From DASPLX01 sp035627375 (lineage in GTDB: Bacteria; Pseudomonadota; Gammaproteobacteria; Burkholderiales; Burkholderiaceae_D), in NCBI GenBank assembly GCA_035627375.1, contig DASPLX010000030.1, positions 1 to 46,995 of the forward strand: 46,995 nucleotides of DNA. The letters run 5' to 3'. Position 1 is the stretch's first letter. Every line of letters starts with the position of its first letter. Below, piece after piece: positions 5,679 to 14,000 of the stretch. The notes beneath the pieces were generated by a model that saw nothing but the letters and a program-made list of their open reading frames with translations, did no database searches and was not told the DNA's origin. The position numbers and the translations under genes were made by a program.

Positions 5679-8600
5679 CTATGGTATAGGAATATCGGGC
5701 CATCGGCCAAGGAAACCGGGAGGAATATTCCGGTACCACTGCTCGAAGACGTCGCCCGGCATCGGCTGGCCGAAGTAATATCCTTGCACCTGCGTGCAGC
5801 CGTGCGCGCGCACATAGTCCAGCGCGCTCCGGGTTTCCACCCCCTCGGCCACCACTTCCAGATCCAGGGTGCGGCTCAGCGCGATCATGGCATGGGTGAC
5901 CGCCCGGCTGATCGTATCTTCATCCAGCGGGACGACGAAGGATTTGTCGATCTTGACCTTGTTCAGCGGCAGGCGCGCGAGATACGCCAGGCTCGAATGC
6001 CCGGTGCCGAAGTCGTCCAGGAGGATTTTCACGCCGAGCGCCTTCAGGCGCGCCAGCGCTTCCACGGCATGCTCCACGTCGTCCATGACCGCCGTTTCGG
6101 TCAGTTCCACCTGCAAGGCATTCGTATCGACGCCGTGCTCGCGTATCGTGCGCTCGAAGCGGTCCGAGAAGTCCTTGTCGCGGAATTCCACCACCGATAC
6201 ATTCACCGCGATCGGGATCAGCGGCAAGCCGTGTCGGAGCCACTTCTTGTGCTGCCGCACCGCTTCCGCCAGGAGCCAGCGCCCGATCGGATTGATCATG
6301 CCGGTGGCTTCCGCGATCGGCACGAACCGGTCGGGCCCGACATCGGTGTTCCGGCAGCGCAGCAACGCTTCCACGCTGACGACTCCGCCGGTTTCCGCAT
6401 CCAGGACCGGTTGATAGCAGAGATGGAAGGCGCTGTCGCGCAAGGCGCTTTTCAGTTGTTCCTCGATCCGGCTCTGCTGGCGGCTTTCGTCGGAGTATTC
6501 CGACGAATAGAACTGGAAGTTGTTCCTGCCGGCCTGCTTGGCCTTGTACATCGCCAGATCGGCATGGCTGATCAGGGTATCGATATCTTGTCCGTCGGCG
6601 GGGAAAATGCTGATGCCGATCGATGTGGACAGCGACAACGCCAGTTCGCCGACAAGATACGGTTCGCTGATGCGGCTGGCGATCTGGCAGGCCAAGTCGG
6701 CAGCCGTCGCCCGGTTCTTGATTTCTTGCAGCAGGATGATGAACTCGTCCCCGCCGAGACGGATGACGATGTCTTCGGTGCGCAATCTTTCGGTAAGCCT
6801 TGCGGCCACTTCCTTCAATACCGCATCGCCGGCCTCGTGCCCATGGGTGTCGTTGATGGGCTTGAAGCGGTCCAGATCGAGGAACAGGACCGCGGCGCAG
6901 CGGTCGGCGCGCCTGTTGCGCGGCAGCATATGGGTGGCGTATTCGAACAGCATGGCGCGATTGGGGAGGCCGGTCAGCGGATCGTGCAAGGAGGCATGGC
7001 GGATCTGCTCTTCAGCTTGCTTGCGTTCGGTAATGTCGTGGAATAACGCGGCCACCCGCCGCAGCGAGGGATCCTGGATGCGAAATGCATATACGCTCCA
7101 CCAGCGGCCCAGCGGCGTCGAGTAATTCTCGAAGCGCGTCGGTTCCCCGGTCAGCGCCACGCGCCCGTAGGTATCGAACCAATGCTGGTCATGGTCGGGG
7201 ACGATTTCCCGCATCCAGCGGCCGGCGGCGTTCCGGATGCCGGTCTGGCGCTCGAAGGATGGGCTGACTTCCAGGTAGCGGTAATCCACCGGCTTCCAGT
7301 TCGCATCGAAGGCCAGCTCCATCGTGCAGAATCCCTGGTCGATAGCGTTGAACAGCGCGAGATAACGCTCTTCCGCTTCGCGCAGCTTCGCCTCGACCTT
7401 CGCCCGCTCGACGGTTTCCCAGGCGCGGTCGGCCGTGTCTTCGACCAGCTCGATCTCGTCCGCCGTCCAGGCCCGGGCGGCCGCCGTATGGACGCACAGG
7501 ACGGCCGCCAGCCGACCTTGCTTGATCAGCGGCACGCCGACGGCGGCCCGGCATTGGATCTCCGCGTATGCCTTCTTTTCCGCCGGGGTGAACCTGGCGT
7601 CGGCCTGGATGTCCTGGATCACCAGCGGCATTCCGTACCGGTACGTTTCCAATGCGCGCTGCCCGCAGGCGGATGCGGGATGCCGTCCGGGCGTCATATG
7701 GGGAACATCGTGCTCGAAGTGCCCGGCAAAGACAAAGTCCTCACCCTCGACCTCCAAGTAGAACACGCGGTTGGCGGCGAGGTGTTCGCCCAGTTTGCGG
7801 TTGGCGACGATTTGGATCTCGACCGGATCGGCGAGACCGCGCAGCGCATCCGCCAAGGATATCCGGAACGCATTCCGGGTCGCCGACGCCAGCAGCGCCG
7901 CTTCGGCACGCGATGCTTCCACCGCCGTCCAGGTGCGCTCGCCGGTGTCTTGAGCCACCTGGATTTCCTCGCTGCCCCAGCGATGCGGTGTTGCGCAGTG
8001 CAGCGCCAGCAGCACGCGCAAGGGAGAGGATGCCGGCAGCGGAATCAAGAGCATGGCTCGGATGCCGACGCTCTCGTAGGCGGCAAGATGGCGGGCGGCG
8101 CGCGCGTCCAACGCGACATCGTCGACCGCCACCGGCATGCCGGCGCGCAACGAGTCGACCATTTCCGGGCCGAAATCGGACATCGTCCGCGTTTGGCCGG
8201 CCAGGCTGGCGACTCCCTCGGCGACCCAATCGCGGCGGATGAAGGCGGTATCCTTGGCAGAGTCCACTTCCGCATACAAGACACGCGAGACGCCGAGCCG
8301 CTGCCCAAGCAGCTCGATCGCCGCCGCCATCACGCTTTCCGGGGAGCTCAGGTTGCGCAGCCGGTCGACCAGTTCCAGTTCGAAGGTTTGCCGCCGTTCC
8401 GCCTCGACTTGCCTGGTGGTTTCGATGACGGTATTGAATATTCCCACGATGTTGCCGCATTCGTCGCGGATGGCGGTAAGCGAATAGGTGAGCCATGTTT
8501 CTTCGTGGCCGTGGCATCGCCGGTGGAAAGGCCGGTTGACATGAAAACTGGGTTCGCCGGCCAAGGCGCGCCGTATGACGGGTTCGAATTCCTGCCAGTA

Positions 8601-8894
8601 CTCCGGCCACACTTCCCGAAACGGGCGCGTCAATGCGGAGGGATGCTTGCCGTCCAGGAGCTCGATATAGGCATCGTTGTAGAAGAAGTGCAGATCCGCT
8701 TCCCATGCCAAGGATGCGGGCTGGTTGGAATCGAGAATCAGCTGAAGCGCGGTCTTGATCGCGCCCGGCCAGGATGATGGCGCTCCCCCGGGAAACGCCG
8801 ACCAATCGTAGGCGCGCAATAATCCGCGCACTTCGCCTGTTCCGGCGAAGAAATCATATAGTCTTCCTGCGGAAGACTTTCGCGGTTCTCGCAT
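5679..8894 (-). CDS. PAS-GAF-GAF-PAS-GGDEF-EAL cyclic-di-GMP turnover protein
   Basis: 1071-residue soluble sensor protein. Domains, from pattern: PAS about 30-145, GAF about 165-325, GAF about 345-495, PAS about 510-625 (ending in the FHDITERKQAEE connector), GGDEF about 635-795, EAL about 810-1055. The cyclase motif RLGGDEF (GGDEF at 714-718) and the phosphodiesterase motif VEALLR (EAL at 842-844) are both intact, as are the DDFGTGHSSLAYL and KIDKSFV motifs of active EAL domains. It could therefore make or break c-di-GMP, with one activity probably dominating. No transmembrane segment is seen, so the signal is cytoplasmic; GAF/PAS domains often bind small ligands or chromophores. The hydrophilic 4538-5626 gene follows on the same strand. 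Confidence 0.93.
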   Translation of the reverse strand: MREPRKSSAGRLYDFFAGTGEVRGLLRAYDWSAFPGGAPSSWPGAIKTALQLILDSNQPASLAWEADLHFFYNDAYIELLDGKHPSALTRPFREVWPEYWQEFEPVIRRALAGEPSFHVNRPFHRRCHGHEETWLTYSLTAIRDECGNIVGIFNTVIETTRQVEAERRQTFELELVDRLRNLSSPESVMAAAIELLGQRLGVSRVLYAEVDSAKDTAFIRRDWVAEGVASLAGQTRTMSDFGPEMVDSLRAGMPVAVDDVALDARAARHLAAYESVGIRAMLLIPLPASSPLRVLLALHCATPHRWGSEEIQVAQDTGERTWTAVEASRAEAALLASATRNAFRISLADALRGLADPVEIQIVANRKLGEHLAANRVFYLEVEGEDFVFAGHFEHDVPHMTPGRHPASACGQRALETYRYGMPLVIQDIQADARFTPAEKKAYAEIQCRAAVGVPLIKQGRLAAVLCVHTAAARAWTADEIELVEDTADRAWETVERAKVEAKLREAEERYLALFNAIDQGFCTMELAFDANWKPVDYRYLEVSPSFERQTGIRNAAGRWMREIVPDHDQHWFDTYGRVALTGEPTRFENYSTPLGRWWSVYAFRIQDPSLRRVAALFHDITERKQAEEQIRHASLHDPLTGLPNRAMLFEYATHMLPRNRRADRCAAVLFLDLDRFKPINDTHGHEAGDAVLKEVAARLTERLRTEDIVIRLGGDEFIILLQEIKNRATAADLACQIASRISEPYLVGELALSLSTSIGISIFPADGQDIDTLISHADLAMYKAKQAGRNNFQFYSSEYSDESRQQSRIEEQLKSALRDSAFHLCYQPVLDAETGGVVSVEALLRCRNTDVGPDRFVPIAEATGMINPIGRWLLAEAVRQHKKWLRHGLPLIPIAVNVSVVEFRDKDFSDRFERTIREHGVDTNALQVELTETAVMDDVEHAVEALARLKALGVKILLDDFGTGHSSLAYLARLPLNKVKIDKSFVVPLDEDTISRAVTHAMIALSRTLDLEVVAEGVETRSALDYVRAHGCTQVQGYYFGQPMPGDVFEQWYRNIPPGFLGRWPDIPIP

Positions 8895-9009
8895 CGGAGA
8901 ACACCGGAAAAGTAAGAATCAAATCTGACTCGCCGGCGGCACAAAAAATCCTGTGCCTGCTTGCGGAGGACGAGCGCCGTCAGGCTCAAGGCGCTCGTCA
9001 TGCACTTGC

Positions 9010-9175
9010 CTAGTGGTCCGCCACACCCCGATTTACGTTTTCTGTCGGCCGCTCGAAGGCGATTGCTGCGTTGCGAATGCTCAGCAGGGGGATCGCCCTG
9101 CTTCCGCTTCACGCCTTGCACTCGCCTCCGATCGCCGCGGCATAAACCGCAAATCGGGGTGCGACAGACCACTAG
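9010..9175. mobile_element. 166-bp palindromic MITE-like element
   Basis: Left end (9010-9034) and right end (9151-9175) are 25-bp terminal inverted repeats matching at 22 positions, both beginning with CTAG. The inner parts continue the symmetry imperfectly almost to the centre (near 9098), so the element could fold into one long hairpin. It encodes nothing. It sits in the 287-bp gap between the GGDEF-EAL gene and the glycosidase-like gene and otherwise fills that gap. It may be a non-autonomous transposon or a large intergenic hairpin acting as a terminator for the upstream gene. Confidence 0.6.
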
Positions 9176-9181
9176 CGCGAA

Positions 9182-10597
9182 TCAGCTGACGCCGACGGTC
9201 AGGATCTTGACGTAGGCGATGCCATACCACCAGACCCGCAGTTCAATCCGGTGTCCGACCCGCGAGGCGGGCAAGGTGAACGGAACGGAGAAGTATTCGT
9301 AGCGGAAGGGCTGCTTCCATTGCTTACGCGTGATTTCCCGCTGGGCGATGATGTATCCGTTGTCGTCCGCGTCGACGACTTCCATGCGCAGGACCTTGAG
9401 ATTGTCCGCGGTATTGTTGTCGATCATCGCCTTCCATGTCGCGATCTGCTCGCCCGCGCTCAGCGCGGTCGTGTACGGGCCGTATTGCATGTAATTCTGG
9501 CGATCCGTCACATTGACCGACCAGCCGCCGTCGGCTTCCGCCCGGCCGATGATATGGCCGATGCCGGGGCTGGACATGCTCCAGCTCCGGTCGAAGCCGC
9601 CGTAGCTTTCGTTCGCGATCAAGGCGCGGCGCGTGCCGCCTCCGGCGCGGTAATACACATAATTCAAGCCGCCGACGTTCAGGAACGCGGGGCCGTCATT
9701 GCCGAAGGTGTTCGCCGTTTGCGGCAGGACGGCGTTCTGGGAGAAGGTGGTCCAATTGAAAAGATCGGACGAGGAGGCGACGCCCGAGGACCACTTGGCC
9801 GTGTCGTAGGGCTGCGGTCCGCTGCCTTCGTACACCATGTAATACTTGCCGTTGACCTTGACGATATCCCGCTTGCCGGCGGTTCCCGACTGCCAGGTCG
9901 AGGGCACGGAGCGGATGACGGGGTTGCCGGCGTGTTTCGTCAGGCTGGTGAGGCTCGGGCCGGTGGCCAGGCCGATCTGGCAGGTCGCGCCGTCGAAGCC
10001 ATGATAGAAGAGGTACCAGGTGGAGCCTTCCTTGTACAGGCTCGGCGTGCCGATATTGGTCCGCTCCCAACCGTAGGTGTTGCGGTTGAGAATGATGCCA
10101 TGCTTGGTGAAGTTCACGCCGTCGGTCGAGGTGGCCAAGCCGATCGCGCCGGGGGAATTGGTGCCGGCGGTGCCGGAACCTTCATAGACGAGATAAAACG
10201 TCCCGTTGTCGTACCAGATGCCCGGGAACGATGCCATGAAGCTGTCCCAGGATCCGGCCGGGCCCGCCCGCAGCACCGGGCCGTGATCCGTGAAATTGAC
10301 GCCGTCCGTCGATTTGGCAAGGCCGATGCCGCCGCGCGGATCGCTCGGATTCGAAGGATTTTCCCAGCGGATGTAATAAGCCCAGATGGTGCCATTGATC
10401 TTGAGCGTCGAAATGAAATGCATCCCGAACTGGCTGCCGATCGATGTATTGGTCTTGTCCAGTTTGATGAAGGCCTGGTTGTTGTCGGCCAAATCCATGG
10501 CCGTCGGGGCTTGCGCATGCGCGACGCCGAAGAAAATGCCCAGGAAGGCGGCACAGGCCAACCTGGCGATCCGGAAAATACTGCCAGTTCTATCCAT
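9182..10597 (-). CDS. Secreted glycosidase-like five-bladed beta-propeller protein
   Basis: 471 residues with a Sec signal peptide (positive start, hydrophobic core, cut after AHA at about 28). The body has repeated blades with the motif pattern of the GH43/GH32/GH130 clan: GIGLAKSTDGVNF, FPGIWYDNGTFYLVYEG, GTPSLYKEGSTWYLFYHG, DIVKVNGKYYMVYEG and GPAFLNVGGLNYVYYR. The C-terminal 110 residues look like a separate beta-sandwich that may bind carbohydrate. Catalytic residues cannot be assigned safely, so the substrate is unknown; it probably acts on an extracellular or periplasmic polysaccharide. The start is supported by ATAGGAGT seven bases before the ATG. It is divergent from the polyketide operon and is probably not part of it. 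Confidence 0.75.
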   Translation of the reverse strand: MDRTGSIFRIARLACAAFLGIFFGVAHAQAPTAMDLADNNQAFIKLDKTNTSIGSQFGMHFISTLKINGTIWAYYIRWENPSNPSDPRGGIGLAKSTDGVNFTDHGPVLRAGPAGSWDSFMASFPGIWYDNGTFYLVYEGSGTAGTNSPGAIGLATSTDGVNFTKHGIILNRNTYGWERTNIGTPSLYKEGSTWYLFYHGFDGATCQIGLATGPSLTSLTKHAGNPVIRSVPSTWQSGTAGKRDIVKVNGKYYMVYEGSGPQPYDTAKWSSGVASSSDLFNWTTFSQNAVLPQTANTFGNDGPAFLNVGGLNYVYYRAGGGTRRALIANESYGGFDRSWSMSSPGIGHIIGRAEADGGWSVNVTDRQNYMQYGPYTTALSAGEQIATWKAMIDNNTADNLKVLRMEVVDADDNGYIIAQREITRKQWKQPFRYEYFSVPFTLPASRVGHRIELRVWWYGIAYVKILTVGVS

Positions 10598-11099
10598 ATG
10601 GACTCCTATCGATACACGTGAGGTCGAGGGTGCCCGTCGATCGAGCCGGGCTCGATACGGGGCGAGGCAGGGTAACTTGCCCCGGCCTCGTTCTCTATCC
10701 CATGGTCATGGGAGGCAAGCCTGTTATTCGTGTCTGATTGATTTTTCTCAATCGACCCATGGATCGCCCTTGATTTTGTAGGAATATCCCGGGACTCGTC
10801 CGTCGCGCGGCCGGAAGCGGGATCTCCTCCCGTTCCCGCGCCAGGCAACTACATGTTCGTGTAGTTCTCCGCGCCCCCCTCGCGCGATAAAGTTGCCGCT
10901 TCAGTAAGGCAATCCGCCTGCCTGACTCGTAACCTGCGGTCCCGCCGGATCGCCGGCGCGGGTTTGCCGCCCCATTTCCGCCGCGTGACGCACTCGTATG
11001 TGACGTTACACGGCGGAGCCTGTCCGCTCCAGACGCTCTAGGCAGCGCTTTGCCGCCATCGAGTTCCCCGGTGTCCCATACCTGCGTTGAGTTATCGAT
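10598..11099. promoter_or_regulatory. Divergent intergenic region upstream of the polyketide operon
   Basis: 502 bp without a credible gene. It must hold the promoter of the glycosidase-like gene (leftward) and of the polyketide operon (rightward). Visible structure: the palindrome at 10698-10713, a GATTGA/TCAATC hairpin with a T-rich loop (10736-10753), two direct GTGACG copies (about 10985 and 11000), and the near-palindrome TGTGACGTTACA (10999-11010). I do not see a convincing -35/-10 pair. The ATG at 11100 has only a weak ribosome-binding site. Confidence 0.5.
10698..10713. promoter_or_regulatory. Perfect 16-bp inverted repeat, possible operator
   Basis: TCCCATG-GT-CATGGGA has two perfect 7-bp arms with a 2-bp spacer, about 100 bp upstream of the glycosidase-like gene and 390 bp upstream of the polyketide operon. 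The shape suits a dimeric regulator. No regulator gene is present in the window. Confidence 0.35.
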
Positions 11100-14000
11100 A
11101 TGACTCCTAACGAATCATTGCCAACGGGCAAACCTTCTTCGTCTTCTTCCGTCGAGCTCCACGATCGCGGAAACGGGATATTTTCGATTCGCATGACGGG
11201 CTCCGAGGGCGGCAACACGCTTTCGCGCGACCTGGCCGCGCAATTGACGAAGACCCTCGATACGCTGCGCGAATCCGCGTCGCTCAAGGTCTTGATACTC
11301 GAAGGCTCGCGCGGCGGCTTCGCGCGCGGCGGACGGACGCACTATAACGATGCGCTCGCCGAGGGACTGTACCGGGCGCTCGCCTCGTTTCCTTATCCCG
11401 TCATCGCCGCCATGCAAGGCGATGCCGTCGGCCCCGGTTTCCTGCTGGGGGCCTTGTGCGACTTCATGGTGTGCGGCGAAGCGGCGAATTACCGCTACAC
11501 CCATCCTGAAGAAGGCCTGTTCCCGAGCGCGGAGGAAGACCGCCTGTTCAGCCGGCGTTTCGGCCGGTTGCGCGCGGCGGATTTCCTGTATTGGTCCGCC
11601 GCCGCGAGCGGCAGGCAGCTCAAGGAAAAGCGCTGGAGCTGCCCGATCCTTCCGGCCGGCGAGGTCGAGACCTACGCATTCACCATGGCATCCAATCTCG
11701 CCCAGAAATCGCGGGACAGCCTGCGCCTGCTGAAGCAGCACCTGGCGCGTCACCTGCTGGAGCTGGCGCAGGCGTTGACCGCGGTGGAGCCCGCATCCGG
11801 CACCGCGCCGGACGATGCCGGGAACGGCGCCAGGATCGCCGCGCCCGGCAAGCACCTCCAATTGGAAATCCATGCGGACAAGGTGCTGCTCCTCAAGATC
11901 CGCAATACGAAGAAAAAATACGAAACCAAGTCCCTGGCCGCGGATTTGAGCGCGTTGTTCGCCCAGCTCAAGGAACGTCCGGCCTATCGTGCCTACCGCG
12001 CGATCGTCCTGTCCAGCGAGTACCGGGATTTCCTGCCGGACGCCGAGGCCAGGCTGCCGGCCGATGCGCTGGCGGATCTGCGGCGCGCGCTGCTGCAGGC
12101 GCCGCTGCCGGTCATCGCCGTCATGAATCCCTCGGTCGCCGGCAAGGCCTGGCTGGCCGGCCAGTTCTGCGACGCCGCGGTGTACCAGGAAGAGGGCAGC
12201 CATAGCGCCGCCGGCCTCTTGCGCAGCCCTGAATTGTCCGGGCTCGCCGCGAGCATGTTTGCCCATCGATTCGGCAGCGAGGCGGCGCGCAATATCCTGC
12301 TGACCGGGGCTCCGTGCACCGGCGCCGAGCTGCGGCAACGCTTCGGCCCGGTCGCCGTCGCGCCGCGCGATCAAGCGCTTTCGACGGCGCTGAAACTGGC
12401 GGAGGCTTGGGCCGCATGGCCGTCGGCGGCGGTGCTGTCGTGGAAGCAGCGGGCGGTCCTCGGCATCCGCGAAGAGATCGAGCGCTTGCCCGCGAACCCG
12501 GCGCCGCAGCCCGATTCCGGCAAGAGCTCCCTGGCGGCGCCGACGCCGATCGCGCTCGCTTCCAAGGTCATCGCCGCCACGGCGTATCCGGAAGGCATCG
12601 TGGAAGTGACGATGCAAGACCGCGATTCGAAGAACATGTTCTCCGAAGAGTTCATTCAAGGGATGGGGGAAGTGTTCGCGCATATCGACGCGACGCCGGA
12701 TTACAAGGTCGTGATCCTCACCGGTTACGACAAGTACTTCGCTTCCGGCGGCACCAAGGAAGCCTTGGTCGCCATCCAGCAAGGCAAGCTGAAATTCACC
12801 GAAGACCGCACCTTCCAACTGGCCCTGGCCTGCAAGATCCCCGTGATCGCGGCCATGCAAGGCCACGGCATCGGCGCCGGCCTGTCGCTGGGCCTGTTCG
12901 CCGATCTGCCGCTGCTCAGCGAGGAAAGCAAGTATCTGAGCCCGTACATGAGTTACGGATTCACGCCCGGCGTGGGCGCGACCCTGATCGTACCGGAGCG
13001 GATGGGGCTCGACCTGGCGCGGGATACCTTGATGACGGCGCGCGAGTACGACGGCGCCGAGCTGAAGGACAGGGGCTTGCCGCTGCCGGTCCATCCGCGA
13101 AAGCAAATGCGCGATGCCGCCATGCGGTTGGCGAAATCCGTGGCGCAACAGTCCCGCTCCGGCCTGATCCTCGCCAAGGATCACCTGGTGCGTCATCTGC
13201 GCGACGGCTTGGCGGAGATCTGCGAACGCGAGGTGGCGATGCACGAACAAACCTTCGTCGGCCAATCCGATACGCTCAAGCAGATCGAAACCGTTTTCCA
13301 GCGGCTGGAAAGCCAGCACGAAGCGAGCCCGGGCGCTGCATCCGCTGCCACGGCGGCCGCTCCCACGGCGGCCGCTTCCACGGCGGCCACTTCCGCTCCG
13401 GTTGCTGCCGCTCCGGTCGCTGCCGCGCCGCTGGTCGATCTGAGCGTTCTTCCGGAGACGGTTTCCGCCGCGACGCCGGCCGTTGCTTCCGCCGCCGCTC
13501 TCGCCGCTACATCGGCCGCTACATCGGCCGTTACATCGGCCGCTCCCGCGAACGCCTCCGCCGCATCCGCCGCCATCGCGCAAGCAGCCGCGCAAGCCGT
13601 GGCGCTGCCGGAAGTCGTCGATACGCTCAAACAACTCCTGGCGCGGGAACTGCACCTGGAAGGAGACGAGCTCGACGAGAACACGCAGTTCACCGATCTC
13701 GGCCTGGATTCCATCACCGGCGTCACCTGGATGCGCAAGGTCAACCAGAAGTACGGCCTGTCGCTCGACGCCACCATCGTCTACAGCTATCCGACGCTGA
13801 CCAAGCTCGGCCGCCACGTGAAGGAGCAGGTCGAAAACCGCGATACGGCTTCCAGCGTTCCCGATTTCGCCGAACTCGAAGCCGGGAAAATCGGGCTGCG
13901 GGATGCCGGGCACGGCAAGCCCGCCGTTCGCGCCGTCTCGCTCGACCTGATCGATCCGCTCGAGACGGCCGCGCCCGCCGCTCCGGTCGCCTTGGTCGAA

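Noticed and set aside
5784..8777. Long plus-strand frames opposite the GGDEF-EAL gene
   Set aside because: Shadows of the minus-strand gene, with no domain pattern and no ribosome-binding site.
13320..13599. Regulatory tandem repeat
   Set aside because: It is in frame within PKS A and encodes an Ala-rich linker; low complexity is explained by that.
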